Shown here: piece after piece, positions 43,483 through 52,450 of the stretch
How positions within the stretch are numbered: the stretch's first letter is position 1
Layout: each line of letters begins with the position of its first letter
Assembly: GCA_038106445.1 (NCBI GenBank)
Contig: JAYODU010000002.1
Location: 329,273 to 393,272, forward strand
Source: Pseudemcibacter sp038106445
GTDB taxonomy: Bacteria > Pseudomonadota > Alphaproteobacteria > Sphingomonadales > Emcibacteraceae
Length of the DNA: 64,000 bases
Reading direction: 5' to 3'
Program-made: the position numbers and the translations under genes
The notes under the pieces: generated by a model
The model's database searches: none
What the model saw: only the letters and a program-made list of their open reading frames with translations
Told to the model about the DNA's origin: nothing

Positions 43483-44784
43483 TTATCCTAGCTTTTCGAG
43501 TAGCGCTTCTTCACTTAGCTCCACCCGTTCGCCTGTCCGGCGATTTTTAAGTTCATATACCCCGTTTTCAAGCCCTTTTGGCCCAACAACAACCTGCCAT
43601 GGAAGCCCTATAAGGTCCATATCGGCAAATTTGGCACCCGCACCCGTATCACGGTCATCATAAAGTACTTCTATACCCAAATTCTGCATTTTGTTATAAA
43701 GTGCATCACAGGCCGCTGTGCAATATTCATCCTTAGATCGAATGTTTATGATACCCACTTTATAGGGCGCGACGGATTCCGGCCAGATAATACCGTTTTC
43801 GTCATGGTTAGCTTCAATCAACGCGCCTACCAGACGCGACACACCAATACCGTATGACCCCATTTCCACGGTTAGTTCCTTGCCATCGGGGCCAGCCACC
43901 CTTGCCCCCATACTTTCAGAATATTTGGTACCAAAATAGAAAATATGACCAACTTCGATGCCTTTTGCAGTTTTCAGGTTTTCTGTAGGGACCGGGCAAT
44001 TTGCTGCTTCATGTTTTTCTTCTTCCATTGCGTAGTAGCTTTGCAATTTTAAAACTGTAGCTTCATCAATATCACCGGTTAAATCATCAAGATTAAAATT
44101 TTCAATTTCCTTGTCATAATAAAGTGTGCTTTCACCCGTATCCGCAAGAATTTGAAATTCATGACTTAGATCACCACCAATAGCGCCTGAATCTGCGCGA
44201 ACAGGAATTGCAACAAGGCCCATACGCGCAAAAGTCCGCAAGTAAGCCACATACATTTTATTGTATGATTCCTTTGCCCCTTCGAAATCAATATCGAAAG
44301 AATAATTATCCTTCATTAGAAATTCTCGGCCACGCATAATTCCAAACCTTGGGCGGACCTCATCGCGGAACTTCCATTGAATATGATAAAGGTTAAGCGG
44401 TAAATCCTTGTAACTTTTAATATTGTTTTTAAATAGATCTGTGATCATTTCTTCATTAGTCGGACCATATAGCATGGAACGTTCATGACGATCAGTAATA
44501 CGTAGCATTTCCTTGCCATAATCATCATAGCGTCCGCTTTCCTGCCAGAGTTCCGCAGGCTGTATCGTTGGCATAAGAAGCTCAATCGCGCCAGCGCGGT
44601 TCTGTTCTTCCCGTACGATATCGGCGATTTTATTCATCACACGAAGACCTGTAGGCAGCCAAATATAAATCCCTGCACTGGATTGACGGATCATACCCGA
44701 ACGAAGCATCAAACGATGTGATACGATTTGTGCTTCCGACGGATTCTCCTTGATGGTCGGGATAAAATGTTGTGAAAGACGCAT
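43483..44784 (-). CDS. proS: Proline-tRNA ligase
   Basis: Class II aminoacyl-tRNA synthetase of 433 residues. This is the short alphaproteobacterial form that lacks the large editing insertion of E. coli ProS. Motif 1 surrounds GIYIWLPTGLRVMNKI, motif 2 is the HIQWKFRDEVRPRFGIMRGREFLMKD region, and motif 3 is YGIGVSRLVGALIE; the anticodon-binding domain covers about 340-433. The hypothetical gene upstream is 72 bp away, and the permease gene follows three bases later. Confidence 0.97.
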   Translation of the reverse strand: MRLSQHFIPTIKENPSEAQIVSHRLMLRSGMIRQSSAGIYIWLPTGLRVMNKIADIVREEQNRAGAIELLMPTIQPAELWQESGRYDDYGKEMLRITDRHERSMLYGPTNEEMITDLFKNNIKSYKDLPLNLYHIQWKFRDEVRPRFGIMRGREFLMKDNYSFDIDFEGAKESYNKMYVAYLRTFARMGLVAIPVRADSGAIGGDLSHEFQILADTGESTLYYDKEIENFNLDDLTGDIDEATVLKLQSYYAMEEEKHEAANCPVPTENLKTAKGIEVGHIFYFGTKYSESMGARVAGPDGKELTVEMGSYGIGVSRLVGALIEANHDENGIIWPESVAPYKVGIINIRSKDEYCTAACDALYNKMQNLGIEVLYDDRDTGAGAKFADMDLIGLPWQVVVGPKGLENGVYELKNRRTGERVELSEEALLEKLG

Positions 44785-44856
44785 GATAAACCTTGAATTT
44801 CTTATAAATTAAAAAGTTTTATAAATGCTTTATAGCAAAGGTGCGGGGTAGCGCAA

Positions 44857-45324
44857 TTATCTTTTAAGGATAGCCCGCTTTTTTCCGCCCGACGTTTCGC
44901 GACAGAGGGCGTAAATATGATTACGTTCACTATTTTTTAAGGATGCACCGTTCCAATAGATATCGCTTTCCTGAATGGAAACTCTGCCTAATATGATCTT
45001 GCCTTCCTGTGCGTCAGATAGGCCGTATTCTTTTGCTATCTGATTATCCTTTAAGGCGTCGTGTGTCATATAAAACGAATATCCGCCTGCCCCGAGATCA
45101 AGTCTGTTGCCATTTTTGATTTCTGCCGGAATAATGCTATTACCCCTTACATCAACACTAGGTTTATAGGTAACGTCATCATCAGGAATATGTTCTTGAA
45201 GCAGCAGACAGTCTTTAGGTGTGACAACAACAATATTCTGGATATCTTCCCTATCCTGCGACCGGCCATAACTAAAGATAGCAGTACTTATGCATATAGA
45301 TATTATGGTTAACGAATTTCTCAT
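44857..45324 (-). CDS. Secreted conserved hypothetical protein
   Basis: A 155-residue protein with an N-terminal signal peptide (about 1-22). The first conserved-looking stretch is VTYKPSVDVRGNSIIPAEI followed by a hydrophobic/aromatic part (GGYSFYMTHDAL). Similar short exported proteins with a Y-x-P-G/S-V-D-V-x-G-x-x-V-x-P-A core occur in alphaproteobacteria, but I know no function. Two cysteines remain in the mature part (one near 39, one near 141), so a disulfide is possible. It lies upstream of proS on the same strand. Confidence 0.72.
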   Translation of the reverse strand: MRNSLTIISICISTAIFSYGRSQDREDIQNIVVVTPKDCLLLQEHIPDDDVTYKPSVDVRGNSIIPAEIKNGNRLDLGAGGYSFYMTHDALKDNQIAKEYGLSDAQEGKIILGRVSIQESDIYWNGASLKNSERNHIYALCRETSGGKKRAILKR

Positions 45325-45429
45325 TCAATTGCTCCTGTTATTGAGTGTACTTGAATTTTCCCCATAAGATCAATATGTTGCAAAAATACAACAAGTTACA
45401 AAAATATTACAATTTTAAGCATTTTTGTG

Positions 45430-45458
45430 ATGACAGAAGTTAAAGTCGCAATTAAATT
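45430..45458 (+). promoter_or_regulatory. Candidate promoter for a plus-strand small RNA
   Basis: ATGACA (45430-45435), a 17-base spacer and TAAATT (45453-45458) form a reasonable sigma-70-type promoter. The expected start, about 45465, falls at the foot of the stem described for 45461-45562. Confidence 0.42.
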
Positions 45459-45460
45459 AC

Positions 45461-45562
45461 ATTGGTAAGTGAACCCAAGTTTGGGAGCGAGGAAACTCTT
45501 AAATAAAAAATAAATTTCACTACACCAATTAAATAAAGCAAGGTTTTGTCCTTGCTTTTTTT
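45461..45562 (+). ncRNA. Candidate small RNA between DUF1467 and the secreted hypothetical
   Basis: No plus-strand gene lies here, yet the sequence has a promoter, nested pairing and a terminator. ATTGGT-A-AGTGAA (45461-45473) pairs with TTCACT-AC-ACCAAT (45516-45529). Inside are CCCA-AGTT-TGGG (45474-45485) and GAG-GAAA-CTC (45489-45498), the latter with a GNRA tetraloop. AAAGCAAGG/CCTTGCTTT with a T run then ends it. The RNA would be about 100 nt. I do not recognise a family. The 259-bp gap has no other feature. Confidence 0.5.
45535..45562. terminator. Terminator for the small RNA and for the nuo-to-DUF1467 run
   Basis: AAAGCAAGG, a six-base loop and CCTTGCTTT are followed by further T on the plus strand. 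Read on the minus strand the stem is followed by TATTTAATT, so it can also end transcription after DUF1467. Confidence 0.75.
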
Positions 45563-45583
45563 ACGCTCAAAAATCAATTCTTA

Positions 45584-45826
45584 TTATTTGATGGATATCA
45601 AATCCAGATAATCAATAACACCGACAATCATCACAAAACCGATGGTAATTTTGGTTGTAACCAAGAATTTTTGCTTGATATTTGCATGAACAGGCGAGCC
45701 AACTTCTATACCGTCTGTAATTTCTTCATCGGTTTCGTTATGTGTCGTTACACCGAGTGGTAATACCATGAACAAAAAAAGCCACCACGAAACGAAAAAA
45801 GTAATACTGTATCCAATAAAGTCCAT
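45584..45826 (-). CDS. DUF1467 family membrane protein
   Basis: An 80-residue protein with two membrane segments (about 5-25 and 58-77). MDFIGYSITFFVSWWLFLFMVLPLGV is the typical beginning of DUF1467. I choose ATG 45826, with AAGGA at 45838-45834 eight bases upstream, over an earlier ATG at 45850 that lies inside mce. DUF1467 next to mce is common in alphaproteobacteria; function unknown. Confidence 0.85.
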   Translation of the reverse strand: MDFIGYSITFFVSWWLFLFMVLPLGVTTHNETDEEITDGIEVGSPVHANIKQKFLVTTKITIGFVMIVGVIDYLDLISIK

Positions 45827-45836
45827 TGATTGATCC

Positions 45837-46241
45837 TTAAACCTGTTCAAGTTCGATTAATGTACCACAAAAATCTTTTGGGTGTAAAAATAAAACGGGC
45901 TTTCCGTGGGCACCGATAGCTGGCTCCCCTGAACCCAATATCCTCATCCCCTTTTCAACTAATCTGTCCCGAGCCTTTAAAATATCTTCCACTTCAAAAC
46001 ATATATGATGTATGCCGCCAGAAGCATTTTTCTCAAGAAAAGATTTTATTGGCGAATTTTCACCAAATGGAAAAAGAAGTTCCAGTTTTGTATTTCCAAC
46101 ATCAACAAAAGCAACAGTGACGCCATGTTCCGGTAAATCAACAACGTCCGAGACTTTTGCACCTAATACGTCACGATAAAGGTCAATTGCTTTTTTAAGG
46201 TCCGGAACTGCTATTGCCAGATGATTTAGTTTTTCAATCAT
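45837..46241 (-). CDS. mce: Methylmalonyl-CoA epimerase
   Basis: A 134-residue VOC-superfamily enzyme that interconverts the two methylmalonyl-CoA epimers on the way from propionyl-CoA to succinyl-CoA. Metal ligands are expected at His in KLNHLAIAVPD, Glu in KLELLFPFG, His in GIHHICFEV and Glu in TLIELEQ. GENSPIKSFLEKN is typical of the family. It lies five bases after rnj and overlaps nothing; the rnj-mce-DUF1467 order is common in this class. Methylmalonyl-CoA mutase is not in this window. Confidence 0.94.
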   Translation of the reverse strand: MIEKLNHLAIAVPDLKKAIDLYRDVLGAKVSDVVDLPEHGVTVAFVDVGNTKLELLFPFGENSPIKSFLEKNASGGIHHICFEVEDILKARDRLVEKGMRILGSGEPAIGAHGKPVLFLHPKDFCGTLIELEQV

Positions 46242-46246
46242 TGATC

Positions 46247-47905
46247 TTAAATCCTGCTTAAATGAACGATTGTAACCGGGCCTGTTTCCTTACCCGTGTA
46301 ATATTTAGATGCTTTTCTTGCTGTGGCTCTTATTAGTTCACTTAATACATCATCGTCTGTGATTTTTTCCCTTACTGCAAGCTCTAATGCATCATGAACT
46401 TTATCATCGATATATTTCTTTAGTTCACCAAATTTGGCTTCAGGAAGTCCGATAGGGGCAATATCAAGCGGTTTTAAAAGTAAACCCGAGTTATCCATAA
46501 CCACACTGACGACAAGCGCACCATTAAAGAGAAGACGCCGCCTTTCAATGATTGATATATCATCATCTTCGATAAGGATTTTGCCATCAAGGGCCATTCT
46601 GCCTATCGGTACTTCATTAATAATACCAATATTTTCGGGGGCAAGTTTTACGACAGTTCCATTTTTGGGCACTATGGTATGCTTTAACCCCATAGCTTGC
46701 GCAAATTTAGCTTGTTTCAACAGATGCTTTCTTTCACCATGAGTTGGAATAACAATTTCTGGTTTTATCCATTTATACATCTGTTTAAGTTCTTCCTGTC
46801 CCGGATGTCCTGAAACATGAACAAAGGCGTCTTTTTCGGTAATAATCTCAACCGATTTTTCGATAAGCATATCATGCACACGCGCAATACCCTGCTCGTT
46901 ACCCGGAATTATTTTTGATGAAAATACGACTGTATCACCCTTTGCAATATGCACATTTTTGTTGTTATCTTGTACGATCCGCATTAATGCCGCGCGGGCT
47001 TCTCCCTGACATCCGGTACAAACATAAAGCACCTTATCGCGTGGCAGATGTGATGCATCTTCTTCATCAAAAATCGCTGGAAAATCTTTTAAATACCCAC
47101 ATTCACGTGCGGCAGCAACATTTCGCTTCATGGAACGGCCAATCAAACAAAGATGACGTTCCGTTTCTACTGCCACATGCGCCAACGTTTCAACCCGTGC
47201 CACATTAGATGAAAATGTTGTACAGAAGATAGCCCCCGGTTTATCTTTAAGTAACTTTATCAAACTTTTGCGAACATCAAGTTCCGACCCTGAAGATTTT
47301 TCATTAAAAACATTTGTACTATCGCAAACGAGTGCCAGCACACCTTCGTTACCGATTTCTTTCAGTCTTTTTTCATCCGTGCGATCACCAACCAGAGGAT
47401 CCGGATCAATTTTCCAGTCGCCGGTGTGAAAAATTGTCCCAAGCGGCGTTTTAATATTTAAAGCATTGGGTTCGGGTATAGAATGCGTAAGCGTTACAAA
47501 CTCTATATCAAAGTCACCAATTTCAAATGATCCGCCCAGCTCAATTTCTCTTATGGTGACATCATTATAAAGACCGGCCTCTCGTAATTTGGATTTTAAA
47601 ATTACCGCTGTAAACGGCGTAACATAAATAGGACATTTAAAGCGCGGCCATAAATGAACGACTGCACCAATATGGTCTTCATGGGCATGTGTCAGAACCA
47701 AACAAAGAAGATCATCTTTTATATTATCGATGAAATCCACATTGGGCATAATCAGGTCTATGCCGGGTAAATAATCATCGGCAAAACTGATACCACAATC
47801 AACCATAATCCACTGATTGTCGTAGGAATAAAGATTCAAATTCATTCCTATTTCACCAGATCCACCAAGTGGTAAAAATATTAACTGCTTAAAGTCTTTG
47901 GACAT
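46247..47905 (-). CDS. rnj: Ribonuclease J
   Basis: Metallo-beta-lactamase/beta-CASP nuclease of 552 residues with 5'-3' exo- and endonuclease activity, used in rRNA and mRNA processing. The zinc motif is HAHEDHIGA (about 72-80), further ligands are in FHTGDWKID, and the beta-CASP part has HVSGHPGQEEL and PTHGERKHL. The C-terminal ~110 residues form the dimerisation domain. The organism thus has both RNase E and RNase J, as many alphaproteobacteria do. It starts at the coaX stop (one-base overlap). Confidence 0.95.
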   Translation of the reverse strand: MSKDFKQLIFLPLGGSGEIGMNLNLYSYDNQWIMVDCGISFADDYLPGIDLIMPNVDFIDNIKDDLLCLVLTHAHEDHIGAVVHLWPRFKCPIYVTPFTAVILKSKLREAGLYNDVTIREIELGGSFEIGDFDIEFVTLTHSIPEPNALNIKTPLGTIFHTGDWKIDPDPLVGDRTDEKRLKEIGNEGVLALVCDSTNVFNEKSSGSELDVRKSLIKLLKDKPGAIFCTTFSSNVARVETLAHVAVETERHLCLIGRSMKRNVAAARECGYLKDFPAIFDEEDASHLPRDKVLYVCTGCQGEARAALMRIVQDNNKNVHIAKGDTVVFSSKIIPGNEQGIARVHDMLIEKSVEIITEKDAFVHVSGHPGQEELKQMYKWIKPEIVIPTHGERKHLLKQAKFAQAMGLKHTIVPKNGTVVKLAPENIGIINEVPIGRMALDGKILIEDDDISIIERRRLLFNGALVVSVVMDNSGLLLKPLDIAPIGLPEAKFGELKKYIDDKVHDALELAVREKITDDDVLSELIRATARKASKYYTGKETGPVTIVHLSRI

Positions 47906-48681
47906 TAGTGCAATTCAGTATTGGCCGTATATATTTCAAATAAACCATATATCGTAAGTTCCTGATCAACATATTCAATGACCGGCGATGCTTCGTTGAA
48001 GAGTGGTGCTAGCCCCCCAGTAGCTAGTACCTTCATCGGGCCACCATATTCCTTGGTAATCCGTTCAACCATTCCTTCAACCATGGAAAGATAACCATAA
48101 AAAATACCAGACTGAATTGCCGAAATAGTGCTGTTTCCTATTACTTTTGCCGGTTTTTCAACAGCAACACGGGGAAGCTTCGCCGCAGCCATACTTAGTG
48201 CTTCAACAGAAAGGTTAACTCCTGGTGCTATGACACCACCGTGATAATCACCATTATCATCAATAACATCGAATGTCGTTGCCGTTCCAAAATCTATGAT
48301 CACCATCGGGCCACCATAGCGTTTTTGTGCGGCAATCGCGTTAACCAGCCTGTCAGCCCCTACTTCAGCCGGGTTGGGCAGATTAATTTTCACATCAAGT
48401 TTAACTTTTTCGCTACCAACGACCAATGCTTCACATTTAAAATAGCGGCGGCACAATAGCTGTAAAGGAAACAGTGTTTGCGGTACAACGGTGGCGATAA
48501 TTGCACCCTTAATAACCGATGCATCAAGCTTTTCGAAATTCATAAGCTGTGAAAGCCATACCATATACTCATCTGCAGTACGGCTATGCGCACTTGAAAT
48601 CCGCCACTTATGGATAATTTTGTTGTCGTCATGGAGGGCAAATACGATATTGGTATTTCCGGCATCAATAGCAAGCAGCAT
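47905..48681 (-). CDS. coaX: Type III pantothenate kinase
   Basis: A 258-residue ASKHA-fold kinase, first step of coenzyme A synthesis. Phosphate 1 motif is DAGNTNIVFA (6-15), substrate binding is in PAEVGADRLVNAIAA, phosphate 2 is IDFGTATTFDVID, and the adenosine region is ATGGLAPLF. Type III enzymes are not inhibited by CoA. It follows birA by 12 bp, as is standard in this class. Confidence 0.96.
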   Translation of the reverse strand: MLLAIDAGNTNIVFALHDDNKIIHKWRISSAHSRTADEYMVWLSQLMNFEKLDASVIKGAIIATVVPQTLFPLQLLCRRYFKCEALVVGSEKVKLDVKINLPNPAEVGADRLVNAIAAQKRYGGPMVIIDFGTATTFDVIDDNGDYHGGVIAPGVNLSVEALSMAAAKLPRVAVEKPAKVIGNSTISAIQSGIFYGYLSMVEGMVERITKEYGGPMKVLATGGLAPLFNEASPVIEYVDQELTIYGLFEIYTANTELH

Positions 48682-48693
48682 TCTATAATTCCT

Positions 48694-49446
48694 TTAAGCG
48701 AAAAAAACATCACCCGAATGAATGAGTTTTATTTCGTTGTCTGTTTCCAACTTTAGCGCGCCACTGCTATCCAGGTCAATAAAGCGCCCTTCGAATTGTT
48801 CATTTGGCAGTCTGACTGATATTTTACTGCCAAGCCCTGTTGCGACAGAGAGCCAGTTTTTGCGAATATATTCAAAGCCTTTTGATTGCCAGGCTTCAAT
48901 CCATCCGGACATTTTATGGGTCAAAACGAAAAACACATCGATATGGCTGAGAACTTGATCAGTCTCCGCATTAATATGCGTTGTTTCGTAAAGCGTCTTT
49001 TCAGGATGATGTGCTACATTAACACCAATACCAATTATCATATAATTAGTGCCATTATCACTGACATAACTTTCAAGCAGGATGCCACTAATTTTACGCC
49101 CCACGACAAGGATATCATTTGGCCATTTACATTTTACACGGTCAGGATCAATAAATTCCGTAATCGTATTATGAACAGCCAGAGCCGCAACAAACGATAG
49201 CTGTGAAGACTTTCGGATATCACCATCCGTTTTCTGAATAAGAGAACAGAATAAATTTCCCGGTTTTGATTCCCAATCACGCCCCGAACGCCCCCGACCA
49301 AGCGTTTGTTCTGATGCTGTTATCCATAATCCCGACGCATCCCCCTGATGCAATCTTCGGATGGCTTCCTTATTTGTACTGTCTATAGATAAAAATGCCT
49401 GATGGTCAAAACCATCAGGCAGATTGTTTAATGCTTTTTTGTCCAT
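48694..49446 (-). CDS. birA: Biotin-[acetyl-CoA-carboxylase] ligase
   Basis: A 250-residue ligase that attaches biotin to the carrier protein of acetyl-CoA carboxylase. The ATP/biotin loop GRGRSGRDWES is near 51-61, and KWPNDILVVGRKISGILLES is the second signature. There is no N-terminal helix-turn-helix, so this is the non-regulatory form. It lies five bases after nuoN, the usual tail of the nuo operon in alphaproteobacteria. Confidence 0.95.
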   Translation of the reverse strand: MDKKALNNLPDGFDHQAFLSIDSTNKEAIRRLHQGDASGLWITASEQTLGRGRSGRDWESKPGNLFCSLIQKTDGDIRKSSQLSFVAALAVHNTITEFIDPDRVKCKWPNDILVVGRKISGILLESYVSDNGTNYMIIGIGVNVAHHPEKTLYETTHINAETDQVLSHIDVFFVLTHKMSGWIEAWQSKGFEYIRKNWLSVATGLGSKISVRLPNEQFEGRFIDLDSSGALKLETDNEIKLIHSGDVFFA

Positions 49447-49451
49447 TCCGG

Positions 49452-50912
49452 CTAGTCTTGACTTAAACTATGGGCCGCACTTTCCGCACCGTTAAGTACT
49501 GGGTTCGATACCTGTGGCACAACAAACACCACGACAAGGAATGCTGCCGCAATAGCGATTAGCTTCATAGGAAATGATTTCTGTGCAACAAATTCTTCAG
49601 CGGGTGCATCAAAATACATGATTTTTACAATGCGAATGTAATAATAAGCACCAACCACACTTGAAAGAACAGCAATTGTCGCAAGTGTATAATAGCCTTC
49701 TGTTACGATAGGAACGATGACATACCATTTTGCAAAGAAACCGGCCAGTGGCGGCACACCAGCAAGTGAAAACATAAATATGCTAATCGCAAGTGCCATA
49801 GCTGGGTGATTTTGGGCAAGCCCTGAAAGTTCATTGATATCTTCAACCATGCCTTCCTCTTTGCGGCGCATGGACATAATACAAACAAACATACCCACAT
49901 TCGTAAGCAGATAAATCGCCATATAAATCATCACACCACGAAGCCCGACTGCATTGCCAGCAACAAGGCCAAGAAGCGCAAAACCAACATGCCCAATGGA
50001 GCTATAAGCCATCAGGCGTTTAATATTCGTTTGCATAATCGCTGCAAAGGAGCCAAGTACCATTGACGCAATCGCCATGAAAATCACCACTTGCCCCCAT
50101 GATGCGCTCATTTCACCGAACGGCACATAAAGCGTGCGGGAAAGCAGTGCAAGTGCCGCTACCTTTGGCGCAACAGAGAAAAATGCTGTTACAGGGGTTT
50201 GCGATCCTTCATATACATCCGGCGTCCACATATGAAACGGCACAGCCGATACCTTGAAGGCAAGACCAGCAAGCACAAAAACCAGACCGATAATAGCACC
50301 TATCGGCGCACTGCTATCACCAAGATTGCCGATTGCCATAGCGATAGAATTGAAATTGGTTGTCCCGATAAAGCCGTAAACAAGTGAACAGCCATAAAGT
50401 AGGATACCCGAAGAAAGTGCCCCAAGAACAAAATATTTAAGTCCGGCCTCAGTTGATTTTTCACTATCCCGCTTGAAAGCAGCAAGAACATAAAGCGCCA
50501 GACTTTGAAGTTCAATCCCCATATAAAGGGTCATCAGGTCATTGGCGCTTACCATGACCATCATACCAACGGTTGCGAGCACCATCAGCACTGGAAACTC
50601 AAACCTGTCCTCCCCTTCCAGTTTAAAAAATTCGCGGCTCATGATCACGGCAAGTGCTGCCGCGATGAGAACCAGTATTTTCATAAAATTGGTAAAGCTG
50701 TCTGCCACAAACATATCATTAAAAGTGTAGGCAGCGCCGGAAGCCGAGACAACAGTCAGAAACAATGCAACCGCAATAAATGCAACAGAAAGCCAGCTTA
50801 CAAGATTAATACTGTTTTTCTTAAAAACGCCGATCATCAGCAGAACCATAGCACCAACTGCCAGGAAAATTTCACCGTATGCAATGGCAAGATTAGGGAA
50901 TATATCGTTCAT
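49452..50912 (-). CDS. nuoN: NADH-quinone oxidoreductase subunit N
   Basis: Antiporter-like membrane subunit of complex I, 486 residues with about 14 membrane helices. The Lys of LKYFVLGALSSG and of helix 12-type segments, and KVSAVPFHMWTPDVYEGS, mark the proton channel. Length is usual. It is the last nuo gene, five bases before birA. Confidence 0.96.
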   Translation of the reverse strand: MNDIFPNLAIAYGEIFLAVGAMVLLMIGVFKKNSINLVSWLSVAFIAVALFLTVVSASGAAYTFNDMFVADSFTNFMKILVLIAAALAVIMSREFFKLEGEDRFEFPVLMVLATVGMMVMVSANDLMTLYMGIELQSLALYVLAAFKRDSEKSTEAGLKYFVLGALSSGILLYGCSLVYGFIGTTNFNSIAMAIGNLGDSSAPIGAIIGLVFVLAGLAFKVSAVPFHMWTPDVYEGSQTPVTAFFSVAPKVAALALLSRTLYVPFGEMSASWGQVVIFMAIASMVLGSFAAIMQTNIKRLMAYSSIGHVGFALLGLVAGNAVGLRGVMIYMAIYLLTNVGMFVCIMSMRRKEEGMVEDINELSGLAQNHPAMALAISIFMFSLAGVPPLAGFFAKWYVIVPIVTEGYYTLATIAVLSSVVGAYYYIRIVKIMYFDAPAEEFVAQKSFPMKLIAIAAAFLVVVFVVPQVSNPVLNGAESAAHSLSQD

Positions 50913-50922
50913 CTCTTCTCTC

Positions 50923-52449
50923 CTAATGCCCAGCGGCGTTGGTTAATGTCTCAGCGGCGGCATGATAAGTTGCCATTGCTGCGTCATGATGGGTGACAAG
51001 GTTATCAACCGACACATGGATAAAATCCATAAAGGTGGATGGATAGACACCCATCCAAAGTGTCAGGATAACGAGCGGCGCAAAAATCAGCATTTCCCGC
51101 TTATCCATATCTAGCATTGCTTTAACGTCATCCTTTGTAAGTTCACCGAAGACAACCCGGCGGTACAGGTAAAGCATATAAGCCGCACCCAATATCACAC
51201 CTGTGAGCGCGAAGAATGTTGTCCATGTGCTTACCTTAAATATACCAACTAGCACCAATACCTCACCGACAAAGTTTGCAGTGCCGGGAAGCCCTACCGA
51301 AGCCATGGTAAAAAACATAAACACAAGTGCATATTTCGGCATGTTATGAACAAGCCCGCCATAACGGTCAATATCCCGCGTATGCAATCTGTCATATACT
51401 ACACCCACACATAAGAATAGTGCGGAAGCCACAAAACCGTGAGCAAGCATTACAATAATCGATCCTTCAATACCCTGCACATTAAAGGCAAAAATCCCGA
51501 TGGTCACAAAACCCATATGAGCAACGGACGAATAAGCAATCAACTTTTTCATATCAGTCTGACGCAACGCCACAAGTGATGTATAAACAATCGCAATACA
51601 GCTAAGCAGATAAATCAGCCATGCTAACTGCTCCGAAGCCACAGGAAACATGGGGAGTGAGAAACGAAGGAAACCATACCCGCCCATTTTAAGCAAAATA
51701 CCCGCCAGAATTACGGAACCAGCAGTCGGCGCCTGCACGTGGGCATCCGGCAGCCAGGTATGAACCGGCCACATAGGCATTTTTACCGCGAATGAAGCAA
51801 AGAATGCCAGGAACAGCCAAATCTGTGCTTTAGGATCAAACCCATAAACCATCAATGTTGGAATATCAGTTGTTCCGGCTTCACCATACATATAAAGCAT
51901 GGCAACCAGCATGAGTACAGAACCAAGTAGCGTGTAAAGGAAAAGCTTGTATGCTGCATAAACACGATTGGCACCGCCCCAAACACCGATAATCAGGAAC
52001 ATCGGGATAAGTCCCGCTTCAAAGAAGACATAGAACATCACCAGATCAAGCGAGCAGAACACGCCAATCATAAAGGTTTCAAGAAGCAGGAAGGCAATCA
52101 TATATTCCTTCACGCGCATTTTGATTGTATCCCAGCCACACAAAATACAAAGCGGCATGATAAACGTGGTTAGTAGCACAAAGAGCACAGAGATACCATC
52201 AACACCCATTTTGTAATTAATGCCACCACCCAGCCACTGTGCATTTTCTTCAAATTGAAAATCTGCCGTTGTCTGATCAAAACTGAACCAGAGAACCATT
52301 GAAAACAGGAATGTCGCAACAGTAGTCAGCAATGCAGCGTTCTTGGCATTACGGTCAACAATTTCCTTCTCACCCTTGATACTTAAAATAATCAGCACAC
52401 CAAGAAGCGGCAGAAACGTGATTGCGGATAAAATCGGGAAGTGTTCCAT
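50923..52449 (-). CDS. nuoM: NADH-quinone oxidoreductase subunit M
   Basis: Antiporter-like proton-pumping subunit of 508 residues with about 14 helices. The conserved Glu is in FFEAGLIPMF, and PMWPVHTWLPDAHVQAPTAGSVILAGILLK is the family signature with the channel Lys. The C-terminal ~35 residues are His/Ala-rich and probably cytoplasmic or loose. Ten bases separate it from nuoN. Confidence 0.96.
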   Translation of the reverse strand: MEHFPILSAITFLPLLGVLIILSIKGEKEIVDRNAKNAALLTTVATFLFSMVLWFSFDQTTADFQFEENAQWLGGGINYKMGVDGISVLFVLLTTFIMPLCILCGWDTIKMRVKEYMIAFLLLETFMIGVFCSLDLVMFYVFFEAGLIPMFLIIGVWGGANRVYAAYKLFLYTLLGSVLMLVAMLYMYGEAGTTDIPTLMVYGFDPKAQIWLFLAFFASFAVKMPMWPVHTWLPDAHVQAPTAGSVILAGILLKMGGYGFLRFSLPMFPVASEQLAWLIYLLSCIAIVYTSLVALRQTDMKKLIAYSSVAHMGFVTIGIFAFNVQGIEGSIIVMLAHGFVASALFLCVGVVYDRLHTRDIDRYGGLVHNMPKYALVFMFFTMASVGLPGTANFVGEVLVLVGIFKVSTWTTFFALTGVILGAAYMLYLYRRVVFGELTKDDVKAMLDMDKREMLIFAPLVILTLWMGVYPSTFMDFIHVSVDNLVTHHDAAMATYHAAAETLTNAAGH

Positions 52450-52450
52450 T

